DNA of 64,000 nucleotides. It comes from JBDZUZ01 sp040255445. GTDB taxonomy: Bacteria > Planctomycetota > Phycisphaerae > Phycisphaerales > UBA1924. The notes below the pieces were generated by a model that was given only the letters and a program-made list of their open reading frames with translations, was not told the DNA's origin and did no database searches. The translations under genes were made by a program, and so were the position numbers. Every line of letters starts with the position of its first letter. Position 1 is the stretch's first letter. The stretch is taken from NCBI GenBank assembly GCA_040255445.1, contig JBDZUZ010000003.1, positions 1 to 64,000 of the forward strand, read 5' to 3'. Positions 27,745-36,577 of the stretch are shown one piece after another.

Positions 27745-28728
27745 TCAGCCGCCAGGGGTGGGCTTCAGCGCGAACATCCTGAGATAGATCAAGACGTCCC
27801 TGGCCCGCTTGAGAACGGCCGCATCCACATCGGAATTCGCAACACTCTCGATCCGCTCGACGAGGCGGCCGAGTTGTTCGCGGGCTGCCTCGTTCTCGGG
27901 CTCCATGACGACGACGTGCGCGATGCGGCCGACGCGGTCGAGGCCGAAGATACGCACCGCGGGGTCGGGGTGCGACAGCGCCTGCAGGACGAGGTCTGTG
28001 GGCGGGAGCGTCCAGTCGTCGCGGTGCGAGTAACCCCCGCCGCGGAACTGGAGTTCGGCGAGGGCCCACTGAAGGCGGATGACTCGGTCGGGGTCGGGCG
28101 ATTGAGCATCGCGCGCAGCCCGCCAGCGGCGCGCGAGCCGGCTGGTCACGCTCTCGACCAGTCGGATCTCGTTGTGCACGGTCCCGCCGAAGTCGCTGAA
28201 GAGCTGGTTGGCTTCATCGGCGAGCGGCGCCAATGTAGCGAGTTCCGCATCGGAGATCGGGCCGGAGGGGGTCGTGACTTTGCTGATCCAGGACTCGAAG
28301 GCGACGGCGGTGGTGTGGTGCCATCGGGCACGCTCGAGCGGCTTCTTCGAGCGCAAGTCCGCGAGTGCCGGCGTGGGCAGCCCGGCCGCGGGGGTTTCGA
28401 CCTCGTACATGAGATCGAGCAGGGCGCGGAGAGCGGGTGTGGGGATGCGGCTGATCCAGGGGCGAGAGGAGAAGCCTGTGAGGATGAACGCCAAGCCAGC
28501 GAAGACGACGACGACCGCGGCACGCCCGGGCCACTTCCGCGGCTTGCTTCGGTGGAGAGATGCATCATCACCGGATATGTGCCCGCACTCGGGGCAGGTG
28601 CGGCCGGGTGTGTCCGTCATCGCGTACCAGCACTTTGGACAGCGGCGCAGATCCCGCCGGCCGTCCCCGTGCCGGGCCCACAGCAGCAGGGCGAAGCCGA
28701 CAATGAGCATTGCGATCCCGGGAAGCAT
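27745..28728 (-). CDS. Membrane protein with zinc ribbon and helical-repeat tail
   Basis: This is a 327-residue protein. An N-terminal membrane segment (MLPGIAMLIVGFALLLWARH) is followed by a zinc ribbon CPKCWYAMTDTPGRTCPECGH, a second membrane segment (about 70-88) and a helical C-terminal region. That region contains a HEAT-like stretch (LVLQALSHPDPAVRIFGLDRVGRIAHV). The ribbon places it with the similar small proteins at 13521 and 30685. Function unknown. Divergent from the S41 protease gene. Confidence 0.6.
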   Translation of the reverse strand: MLPGIAMLIVGFALLLWARHGDGRRDLRRCPKCWYAMTDTPGRTCPECGHISGDDASLHRSKPRKWPGRAAVVVVFAGLAFILTGFSSRPWISRIPTPALRALLDLMYEVETPAAGLPTPALADLRSKKPLERARWHHTTAVAFESWISKVTTPSGPISDAELATLAPLADEANQLFSDFGGTVHNEIRLVESVTSRLARRWRAARDAQSPDPDRVIRLQWALAELQFRGGGYSHRDDWTLPPTDLVLQALSHPDPAVRIFGLDRVGRIAHVVVMEPENEAAREQLGRLVERIESVANSDVDAAVLKRARDVLIYLRMFALKPTPGG

Positions 28729-28826
28729 GATTGAGCATACTGCGGAAGCGCGGTAGGTTCATCCGGCGGAATGATGAAGATGCGTCTGTGCGGACAGCGA
28801 GCCAGACACAGCGGGGAGGGAACGAG

Positions 28827-30653
28827 ATGACGCGTTGTAGGCGGGCGCCGGTGATGTGGATGATCGTCGCGGCAATCACTCTGTGTACCTCCGCGGCGAA
28901 GGCGCAACCGGCCGATCGCGGCGAGGAAGACCGCCGGGCGAGCCCGTTCGAAGCGCTGCGCTGGGATGGCCTCGGGCCGGTCGTCATGGTCGGGGGGATC
29001 TGGTACCGGCCGGTTTCGATCGATGGCGTGCCGGTCGCCGCCGTGCTGGCTTTCTGTGAGCAGCGGTGGCCGGGCCTGTCACGCAAGCGGTTTGGCGAGG
29101 ATCTCGTCGAAGCGATGAACCTCATGGACGCTCCGATCGGGGAAACGGTCGTTCTGGAACTCACACCGCTCGACGGTGGCGAGCAGTTGAGGATCGAAGG
29201 CGTTGGCGTGACGGGCGCAAACCGCCGTGCAATCTGGGAAACCTCGAGGCCCGCGAATGATGCACCGCGAGATCATCCCGCAACAATCTCGCGCGAGCAG
29301 GCGGTCAAAGATCTCGAGGAGCTGCACCACGCCCTCGAGACCCGGTTCGCATACCTCCATCTGCGCAACACCGACTGGTCGCGTGGACTCGAGGAGATCA
29401 AGGCCGGGCTGCCGGAAGTCGTGTCGGTGCGCGAGCTTGCCGAGAAGGTTCGCGCGTTGATGGCTGTCTTTGGCGATGGACACGCATCGGTGGTCTCGCC
29501 GCATGATGTGCGGCCGCGCCGGTTCCCACCGGTGCTGTTCGTGAGCGAGGGTGATGAGATCGTGGCTGTGAAGCCCGATCGAGCGGGCCTGATCGATGAG
29601 CGGTTTCCGTATGTCGTTGCGATCGATGGGGTACCGATCGCGGCGTGGATCGCCGCGGCCGCGGAATCGATCCCGGCGGGAAGCGAGCAACTCGTACGTG
29701 AGCGAACTGCGCGGGCGCTGCGGGATGTGGAACTTCTCCGCGCACGGCTCGGGATCGCGGCGGACGATGCGGTGCGGCTCACGCTCGAAGAGCGGCGTGG
29801 AGCGGGGGAGCGTCGCCGGGCGGATGTGACGCTGGAGATGACGGGCCGACGGCCGACCTACGGCGCGTGGCCCGACAGCACATCCCGGATGCTTCCCGGG
29901 AATGTCGGATATCTGCGGATTCCGCGGATGGATGACGGCCTGATACCGGAATTGCACGCGCGGATGGCAGAGTTTCGCGAGACGCGCGGGCTGGTTGTAG
30001 ATGTCCGTGGCAACGGCGGGGGCTCGCGTGGGCTGCTGGTGGCTCTGGCCGGCTACCTCACCGGCCCGGGCGAGGGGCCGTGGGTCGGCAGTGTCGCGCA
30101 GTATCTGCGAGCAGCCGATTTCGAGCAGGATCATCTGGAAGCGCGCTCGATGTACCGCGCGAGTGATCCGCGATGGGGGGCTGCCGAGCGCGCCGCGATC
30201 GAGGCGTGCGCAGCCTCTTTCAAACCCGAGTGGCAGGAACCACCGGGCAGGGGGTGGAGCGAGTGGCACTACCTTGTGCTGGGCCAGACCGGCGTCGCGG
30301 AAGAGTACTTCTACGACCGCCCGGTCGTGATTCTCAGCGATGCCGCGTGTTTCAGCGCGACGGACATCTTCCTGGGCGCACTCCAAGGCCGTCCACGGAT
30401 CACGCTGATGGGCCAAGCGAGCGGCGGGGGGAGTGCGAGGGCGCAGGCCTTCAAACTCGGACACTCGCGCCTCGAGGTGCGCTGCGCTTCGATGGCGTCA
30501 TTCCGGCCTGACGGGCGGCTGTATGACGGCCGCGGCGTGGACGTCGACATCGCGGTCGAACCCGGGCTACGAGACAGCATCCGAGGCGGCGGAGATAGAG
30601 TGCTGGACGCGGCGCTGGCGCAGATCGAGGCCGCGGCGGAGGGATCGAAGTAG
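28827..30653 (+). CDS. Exported S41-family peptidase
   Basis: This is a 608-residue protein with a signal peptide (MTRCRRAPVMWMIVAAITLCTSAAKA), an N-terminal region, and a C-terminal S41 (Tsp/CtpA-type) serine protease domain. Motifs: GNVGYLRIPRM, GLVVDVRGNGGGSRGLL, VILSDAACFSATDIF with the nucleophile at about Ser510, and GQASGGGSARAQAF. A Lys general base is not obvious, which fits S41 members using other residues or a divergent enzyme. ATG 28827 has GGGGAGGG 7 bases upstream. Probably periplasmic. Confidence 0.8.
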   Translation: MTRCRRAPVMWMIVAAITLCTSAAKAQPADRGEEDRRASPFEALRWDGLGPVVMVGGIWYRPVSIDGVPVAAVLAFCEQRWPGLSRKRFGEDLVEAMNLMDAPIGETVVLELTPLDGGEQLRIEGVGVTGANRRAIWETSRPANDAPRDHPATISREQAVKDLEELHHALETRFAYLHLRNTDWSRGLEEIKAGLPEVVSVRELAEKVRALMAVFGDGHASVVSPHDVRPRRFPPVLFVSEGDEIVAVKPDRAGLIDERFPYVVAIDGVPIAAWIAAAAESIPAGSEQLVRERTARALRDVELLRARLGIAADDAVRLTLEERRGAGERRRADVTLEMTGRRPTYGAWPDSTSRMLPGNVGYLRIPRMDDGLIPELHARMAEFRETRGLVVDVRGNGGGSRGLLVALAGYLTGPGEGPWVGSVAQYLRAADFEQDHLEARSMYRASDPRWGAAERAAIEACAASFKPEWQEPPGRGWSEWHYLVLGQTGVAEEYFYDRPVVILSDAACFSATDIFLGALQGRPRITLMGQASGGGSARAQAFKLGHSRLEVRCASMASFRPDGRLYDGRGVDVDIAVEPGLRDSIRGGGDRVLDAALAQIEAAAEGSK

Positions 30654-30684
30654 AGGCCGCTTCGTCATGAGGGCGCCTCTTCCC

Positions 30685-31191
30685 TCACAAGGGTTTGCAG
30701 GGTTCGGAAGCGCCGCGGCCGCACTCCGGACATCCCCCGGCGCCGACGCCATCGAGCCGATACCCGCACACGCATTTGCCGCGCGGCACACGTCGGATCG
30801 GGAGGAGCAGCACAATGCACACGCAGGCGACCAGCAACATCCCGATCGCCACACCGTACGTCCGGCGCGTCATCTGCGCCGGCGACACGACCCCCGGCGG
30901 GCTCCCTTGCAATTCGTAGTGGTATGTCGTGGTATCGAGGCCCGGGTCGAACTGCCAGTTTGTGATCGCGGTGTCGGACGAGGGCGGCACGCTTCCCTGT
31001 TGCGTCTCGAAGATCAGCCGCCCGTGCTCGATCATGATCCGATGTTGCGCCCAGAGCCCCGGCCCCGCCGCGGTGTTCCAGATCCACGCGATGCGTACGC
31101 TGCACACCGCCGCGGTCAGTCCGAGCAGCAGGACCGCGGTAATCAGCAGCACGCGGCGTTGCCAGCGATCTCGTATGACGGCCGACCACAT
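30685..31191 (-). CDS. Small membrane protein with C-terminal zinc ribbon
   Basis: This is a 168-residue protein with an N-terminal membrane segment (RVLLITAVLLLGLTAAVCSV), an exported domain of about 75 residues, a second membrane segment (GVAIGMLLVACVCIVLLLP) and a zinc ribbon KCVCGYRLDGVGAGGCPECG facing the cytoplasm. Same architecture type as 13521. Function unknown. Divergent from the DinB gene, with 30 bases between starts. Confidence 0.6.
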   Translation of the reverse strand: MWSAVIRDRWQRRVLLITAVLLLGLTAAVCSVRIAWIWNTAAGPGLWAQHRIMIEHGRLIFETQQGSVPPSSDTAITNWQFDPGLDTTTYHYELQGSPPGVVSPAQMTRRTYGVAIGMLLVACVCIVLLLPIRRVPRGKCVCGYRLDGVGAGGCPECGRGASEPCKPL

Positions 31192-31221
31192 GCCCGCAGT
31201 CTACCCGACCGGAATGATGCA

Positions 31222-31731
31222 ATGACGACCAAACGCCCCACGTCGATCCTCCACACCGGTTCCGCCCCGCTGGCCGCCCGACTCCTCCGCGCCGCGATCA
31301 TCGAGCCGTGGGAATCGGTCGATCAGGTTATCGAGAGCATCGAGCGAGACAGCGCGCTTCTCGGCGATCCGACCCGCGAAGGTACGGGCGCCTGGCACCT
31401 GCGCCATATCGTCGAGGTCTTCCGATTGCACGCACGAACGGTCATGGCTGGCGCAGGTGACCCCGCTGCCGCGGCGACCCTCCCGCCGCCAGAGGCATCT
31501 ATACCAGATGCCGCAGAGTGGTCGCCACGCCTTGCACGCGATGAACTGCTCGCCGATGTCGAGACCTTCTGCGCGTGGCTCGCGGCCCAATCCGATGACA
31601 CCCTCTCGGAGGCGTTCAACTACGGACGTCGGGTCGATGTCATGACGATGCTGAGCGTCATGCTGCAGCACATCACCTGGCACGCAGCGGCGGTACATTA
31701 CTGGCGGAAGTGGAAGGCATCCCCCGGCTGA
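31222..31731 (+). CDS. DinB-like four-helix protein
   Basis: This is a 169-residue protein of the DinB/YfiT-like metalloprotein superfamily, a four-helix bundle with a three-His metal site. His residues are in WHLRHIVEVFRLHA and MLQHITWHAAAVHYW, spaced as in the family. Members include thiol transferases and stress proteins; the specific activity cannot be told. ATG 31222 was chosen because the coding sense begins there and longer frames run through the divergent gene. Confidence 0.7.
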   Translation: MTTKRPTSILHTGSAPLAARLLRAAIIEPWESVDQVIESIERDSALLGDPTREGTGAWHLRHIVEVFRLHARTVMAGAGDPAAAATLPPPEASIPDAAEWSPRLARDELLADVETFCAWLAAQSDDTLSEAFNYGRRVDVMTMLSVMLQHITWHAAAVHYWRKWKASPG

Positions 31732-31873
31732 TGCAGCTAGGTATCCGCCACCGGCCGCCGATCCCATCGCCCATATGTGCATTGCGTCAAGATGCGACAC
31801 CTCACGCCGCCCCCGGAATCCAACTCCGACCCTCCGGCGGATTCAAACCGCCGGGAGAACAGGAGTTTCAACC

Positions 31874-32623
31874 ATGGGCGTACTTGATGGCAAGCTTGCG
31901 TTGGTGACAGGGGGCAGCAGGGGGATCGGTGCGGCGACGAGTCGCGCCTTGGCGTCGGAAGGCGCCGCTATCGCGGTGAACTACGCGGGGAACCGCGAAC
32001 GCGCGGATGCGGTGGTGAAGTAGATCGCCGGCCGCGGCGGGCGGGCCTTCGCGGTGCAGGGGGACGTCGGCGACCCCGGGTCGGTTGAAAGGATCTTCTC
32101 CGCGGTAGACAAGGAGTTTGGCGGCAAGCTCGACATCCTCGTAAACAACGCCGCGTTGTTCGAGATGGGCCCGGTAACAGAGACGTCGCTCGAGGACTTC
32201 GATCGGCTGACCCGCGTCAACGTCCGCGGCGTGTTCGATGTCACCCGCCACGCGGTCAAGCGCCTTCGCGACAACGGCCGCATCATCTCGATCGGCAGCA
32301 TTATGGGCCAGCGCGGAATGATGCCCGGCAGCAGCATCTACGGCATGAGCAAGGCCGCGGTCGCAGGTCTGACGCGTGGCTGGGCCCATGACCTGTCGCC
32401 CCGCGGCATCACGGTCAATTGCGTCGAACCTGGCCCGATCAATACGGACATGAACCCTGATATCGCCGAGAACCCCGGCGCCGACATGATGAAGGCGATG
32501 ACGGCGATGAAGCGGTACGGAAAGCCCGAGGAGGTCGCCGCGCTGGTCGTGTTCCTCGCCCGGCCCGAGAGCCAGTACATCACCGGTCAGTCGATCGGGG
32601 TGGACGGCGGGATGCAGGCGTAG
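31874..32623 (+). pseudogene. SDR-family oxidoreductase interrupted by an in-frame amber codon
   Basis: From ATG 31874 (AGGAG upstream) the frame encodes a classical short-chain dehydrogenase: GKLALVTGGSRGIGAATS (NAD site), then VVK followed by TAG at 32021-32023, then IAGRGGRAFAVQGDVGDPGS, LVNNAAL, ISIGSIMGQ, the Ser/Tyr/Lys site SIYGMSKAAVAGL, NCVEPGPINTDM and a VDGGMQA C-terminus. Everything except the stop is in one frame, so one substitution (for example GAG or CAG to TAG) has broken it. A GTG at 32054 could restart a product lacking the nucleotide site. Sequencing error is possible. Confidence 0.85.
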
Positions 32624-32654
32624 CGTACCCCCGCGCCGCTCGGTCGATCCGAGT

Positions 32655-33317
32655 TCAACGCCGGGCGGCAGACGGTTCGTTCTCCGCCGCGGCGTCGGGC
32701 GAGTCGGTCCGACGCCGCGGCGGATCGTCCGCATCTTCGTCCGAAGGACGCGGCGGCCGTCTCCCTTCATCTCGCACCTGGATGCCGAGAAATCCGGCGA
32801 CGCTGTCCGCCATGGCACGTCCCCGCTCAGCCCCGTTGTTCTGGGTCTCGTCGAGCACGATCGCGCGCCGGGGCTTGGTGATACGCAACTTCGCGGTCAC
32901 GACTTGAGCGTCGAACGAGGCACGGCCATCGGTCCGGTGCGGCCGCGATTCGGTGCGGTACTCCACAACAACGGCCGCGATGCGGTCGAGCGAGAAACTG
33001 CAGGGCCGCTCGGTCTCGACGATGGGCGAACGTACCGTGTACGCTCCTTGATTCGTGACCCGGTCAAGCTCCAGCCGTTCCCGCCCGACAGCCAGCGTCA
33101 CCGCACCGGTCCAGAAGATCGCCTGCGCGATGAACGCGCCCAGGCCGATCCAGAGATGATTGGTGTTGAGTCCGGACTTCTTGAACTCATAGATCGCCGC
33201 GGCCACCACCGCCGCCGTGAGAACTACGCCAAGCACGGTGGCGAAGATCATCCACCCCCGTCCGCCCGGCACGCCGGACAGGACTAGCCGCTCCCCCGTC
33301 TGGCTCTCGATCTTCAT
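32655..33317 (-). CDS. Membrane protein of unknown function
   Basis: This is a 220-residue protein with two membrane segments (about 22-45 and 60-82) and a C-terminal soluble part of 130 residues ending in a charged Asp/Arg/Pro tail. ATG 33317 (MKIESQTGERLVLSG) was chosen because the longer start at 33401 would overlap the divergent ppc start. No family recognised. Confidence 0.55.
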   Translation of the reverse strand: MKIESQTGERLVLSGVPGGRGWMIFATVLGVVLTAAVVAAAIYEFKKSGLNTNHLWIGLGAFIAQAIFWTGAVTLAVGRERLELDRVTNQGAYTVRSPIVETERPCSFSLDRIAAVVVEYRTESRPHRTDGRASFDAQVVTAKLRITKPRRAIVLDETQNNGAERGRAMADSVAGFLGIQVRDEGRRPPRPSDEDADDPPRRRTDSPDAAAENEPSAARR

Positions 33318-33399
33318 GAGAAATCTATTGGCAGAACACGGCGCAAGGTTCCACCCGATGTGGTCACCCGACGGCCGGACTTGCGGCGAATGATGGGTC

Positions 33400-36147
33400 A
33401 TGGAAGCACGCGACGACTACACATTCGTGACGGGGGTTCTTGACGAGGTCGTGGAGGGTCCGTGGGCGGCAGCCCGAGACCAAGCCGCGGGCCTCGTCGG
33501 ACTCTGCGGGGGGGACGGCGACACGCTGGTCCGCGGCCTGACGGAAGCGAGGAAGCAGCTCGCTGGAGCCAGCACCCCCGCGCTGCTCGAACTGGTGCGG
33601 TACCTTACCGTTCGTTTCCACCTGCTCAACAACGCCGAGAAGGCGAACATCGCGCGGGTCAACCGGCAGCGGGAGATCAGCGAGACCTTCGAGAAGCCGC
33701 GGTCCGAGTCGATCGCCGAAGGATTGAAGACGCTCGCCAGGTCGGGGCTTGACGCCGAGCGCACCATGCTGCTCCTGACGCGCCTCGATATCCAGCCGAC
33801 ACTGACCGCGCACCCGACCGAAGCCCGCCGCCGCAGCCTGCAGTTCAAGCTCCGCGAGGTCACGGAGATCCTCCAACGGCGGTCCGATCAGGGAGGTACA
33901 CCCGGCGAGATGCGCCGGGCCGATTCGCGCATGCGCCAGGTCGCCAAGCTCATGATGGCGACCGACGAGGTGCGGGCCCGCCGCCTGGGCGTGATCGACG
34001 AGGTTAAGAACGGCCTGCACTTCCTCACCGGCACCATCTGGGACGCGGTGCTGATGCTGGCGCGCGATGTCGCCGACGGCCTCCGCGGCGTACACGGGGC
34101 GAAGGCCGGGTCGGTCTCGCTCGCTGACCTGCCGCCGATGGTCCGCTACCGCACCTGGATGGGCGGCGACCGCGATGGCAACCCGCGGGTCACCGCCGAG
34201 ATGACCCGCCGCACGCTCTCGCTGCTCGCCGAGGCCGCGCGCGAGAAGATCGTCGCCGCGCTCGAGCAACTTCGGCAGGAGCTGAGTGTGTCGGACCGCC
34301 GCGGCGAGGTGCCACTCCGCCTCCGCGAGGCGATCGCCCGTGATGAGGGATTCATCGAAGGCAGCGAGGACCGCCTCGCCCACGCGCAACACGAGCCCTT
34401 CCGCATCCGCATCATGCAGATGCAGGGCCGCGTGCTCCGTGATCCAACCTACTCCTCGAGCATGCTGCTCTCCGACCTCCAGGAGATCCGCAGTTGCCTC
34501 AAGCTGATGGGGATCGACGAGCCGGCGGACGACGGCCCGCTGGCGGAATTGATCGTGCGGGTCCGCGTCTTCGGGTTGTACCTTGCGAGCCTGGATATCC
34601 GCCAGCACTCGGGCGTGCACGAGCGGGTGGTGGGGGAGTTGCTGCGGCTCGGCGGCGTCGAACGGGACTACGCAGCGCTCGACGAGAGTGCGCGGATGGA
34701 GATCCTCCGCCGCGAACTGCTCAACCCGCGGCCGCTTCTGCCGCGGGCTGCGAAGGTCAGCGACCAGACCGCCGAGGCGCTCGATGTCCTCCGCGCCGTC
34801 GCCGAAGCGCAGGCGAAGGAGCCCAACTGCATCCGCGGCTACATCGTCTCGATGACCCACAGCATCAGCGACCTTTTCGAGGTACTGCTGATGATGAAGG
34901 AGACCGGCCTCTTCCGCATCGAACGCGGCGAGGACGGGTCCCTCTCGGCGGCCAGCGGCCTCGATGTTGCGCCCCTGCTGGAGACGATCGATGATCTGAA
35001 GCGCGGCCCCGAGCTCATCGGCGCTCTCTTCGATGAACCGGTCTATCAGGCACAGATGAGTGCACGGGGCGCCGTCGAATCGACCGATGGGTCGCCCTTC
35101 CAGGAGATCATGCTCGGGTACTCCGACTCCAACAAGGACGGCGGCTTCCTTATGGCCAACGTCGCGCTCCGCGAAGCGCAGGAGAAGGTGTGCACGGTCT
35201 GCCGCGACCGCGGCGTCGCGTTCCGCTTGTTCCACGGACGGGGCGGGACCGTCGGCCGCGGCGGCGGACGCGCCAACCGCGCGATTCTCTCGATGCCCGC
35301 CGCGGCCCACAACGGCCGGATCCGCTTCACCGAACAGGGCGAGGTGATCTCCTTCCGCTACGGTGTCCCCGCGATCGCGCGGCGGCACCTCGAGCAGATC
35401 GTGAGCGCGATGATCGTCTCCTCCCGCCGCGGCGGCGTCGTGGGCGAGATGGACGAGAAGCAGGCTCCGCGTGAGGCGCTCGAACTGGTGGACGGCCTCT
35501 CGCGCGAGGCGATGCGGGCGTACCGCGAGCTGATCGAGGATGAGCAGTTCTGGCCGTGGTTCACCGCGGTCAGCCCGGTCAAGCACATCGGCGGCCTGCC
35601 GATCGCATCGCGGCCGGTCTCGCGGAGCAAGGGCGACCTCACCTTCGACACGCTGCGGGCGATCCCCTGGGTGTTCTCGTGGATCCAGATGCGCTACCTC
35701 GCACCGAGCTGGTACGGTCTGGGCGCAGCGCTGGGCGGGCTCGACAAAGGCGGGCTCACGAAGCTGCGCGATGCGTACGGCGGCTGGGAGTTCTTCCGGA
35801 CCGTTATCAACAACGCGCAGCGCGAGATGGCCCGGGCCCGGCTGGAGACAGCTCGGTTCTACGCGACCGAGCACGAGTTCGGCGAGCGGATCCACAACAT
35901 CCTGGAAGCCGACTTCCGCAAGGCCGAGGCCGCGATCCTCTCCCTCACCGGGCAGAAGAACCTCCTCGAGAGCGAGCCGGTGATCGCGCGATCCATCGCA
36001 GCACGAAACCCGTGGACGGACCTGATCAATCTCGCGCAGGTGGAGATGCTCAAGCGAGCCAGGGCCGACGATGCGGAGGAAGGCCTGCAGCAGGCGATCT
36101 TCGCCAGTATCAACGCCGTCGCGGCCGCGATGCAGTCGACTGGTTGA
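33400..36147 (+). CDS. ppc: Phosphoenolpyruvate carboxylase
   Basis: This is a 915-residue phosphoenolpyruvate carboxylase, which carboxylates PEP with bicarbonate to replenish oxaloacetate. Signatures in order: FHLLNNAEKAN (about 74-84), LTAHPTEA with catalytic His138, GGDRDGNPRVTAEMTR, GYSDSNKDGGFLMANVALREAQ, FHGRGGTVGRGGGRANRAI (about 613-631), TEQGEVISFRYG, and the C-terminal QSTG. All catalytic blocks are present and the length is normal. ATG 33400 gives a family-like N-terminus. It is divergent from a membrane-protein gene and followed by an inverted repeat. Confidence 0.97.
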   Translation: MEARDDYTFVTGVLDEVVEGPWAAARDQAAGLVGLCGGDGDTLVRGLTEARKQLAGASTPALLELVRYLTVRFHLLNNAEKANIARVNRQREISETFEKPRSESIAEGLKTLARSGLDAERTMLLLTRLDIQPTLTAHPTEARRRSLQFKLREVTEILQRRSDQGGTPGEMRRADSRMRQVAKLMMATDEVRARRLGVIDEVKNGLHFLTGTIWDAVLMLARDVADGLRGVHGAKAGSVSLADLPPMVRYRTWMGGDRDGNPRVTAEMTRRTLSLLAEAAREKIVAALEQLRQELSVSDRRGEVPLRLREAIARDEGFIEGSEDRLAHAQHEPFRIRIMQMQGRVLRDPTYSSSMLLSDLQEIRSCLKLMGIDEPADDGPLAELIVRVRVFGLYLASLDIRQHSGVHERVVGELLRLGGVERDYAALDESARMEILRRELLNPRPLLPRAAKVSDQTAEALDVLRAVAEAQAKEPNCIRGYIVSMTHSISDLFEVLLMMKETGLFRIERGEDGSLSAASGLDVAPLLETIDDLKRGPELIGALFDEPVYQAQMSARGAVESTDGSPFQEIMLGYSDSNKDGGFLMANVALREAQEKVCTVCRDRGVAFRLFHGRGGTVGRGGGRANRAILSMPAAAHNGRIRFTEQGEVISFRYGVPAIARRHLEQIVSAMIVSSRRGGVVGEMDEKQAPREALELVDGLSREAMRAYRELIEDEQFWPWFTAVSPVKHIGGLPIASRPVSRSKGDLTFDTLRAIPWVFSWIQMRYLAPSWYGLGAALGGLDKGGLTKLRDAYGGWEFFRTVINNAQREMARARLETARFYATEHEFGERIHNILEADFRKAEAAILSLTGQKNLLESEPVIARSIAARNPWTDLINLAQVEMLKRARADDAEEGLQQAIFASINAVAAAMQSTG

Positions 36148-36158
36148 CGTGGCACCGT

Positions 36159-36212
36159 ATGTCCGGCCCGTAACTGCCCAGCCTTGAGGCTGTTGCGGCG
36201 TTGGCCGGACAT
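36159..36212. repeat. Nested inverted repeat downstream of ppc
   Basis: ATGTCCGGCC (36159-36168) is the exact reverse complement of GGCCGGACAT (36203-36212). Inside the loop CAGCC-TTGA-GGCTG (36179-36192) forms a small hairpin. It begins 12 bases after the ppc stop and could act as a terminator or RNA-end structure; no U-run follows. Confidence 0.4.
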
Positions 36213-36304
36213 CGGTGCTTCATTCTCGTTCGTTGAGCAGAGGTCGACATCCACACCGGAGGTCAAGGCCAGCCGATCACGGCACACCGATCATCGCGCA
36301 GCGA

Positions 36305-36496
36305 TCAGGGCTTGGATCCGCGCTGCGGGCCTTGGGCCATTCCCTCCGTCGCCCTCTCCTCCGCCGGCCGCGCTGCCCCCGCACACTTCCTCGAGCAGTA
36401 CTTCACCCGCTCCCAGTCCCGTTCCCACTTCTTCCGCCACGCGAACGGGCGGCCGCAGTGTGCGCAGGTCTTGGTTGGCAGGTGCTGGTTGGGCAT
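36305..36496 (-). CDS. DUF2256 zinc-finger protein
   Basis: This is a 63-residue protein matching DUF2256: LPTKTCAHCGRPFAWRKKWERDW followed by VKYCSRKC, a four-Cys zinc finger, then a short polar tail. DUF2256 genes are often found beside cryptochrome/photolyase genes, and here it lies divergently 82 bases from an Fe-S photolyase. A helper role in that pathway is inferred and untested. Start ATG 36496 (MPNQHLP); an alternative is 36502. Confidence 0.8.
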   Translation of the reverse strand: MPNQHLPTKTCAHCGRPFAWRKKWERDWERVKYCSRKCAGAARPAEERATEGMAQGPQRGSKP

Positions 36497-36577
36497 GGCC
36501 AATCGCTGTAACGGGCTGGCAGAAGGGCTGGCGAACGGACTGCGAATCGATACAGGCCGCCCTGGCGAACGGCGATC

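Noticed and set aside
33364..35895. 843-codon open frame on the minus strand opposite ppc
   Set aside because: It lies antisense to a fully conserved phosphoenolpyruvate carboxylase and its translation has no family features.
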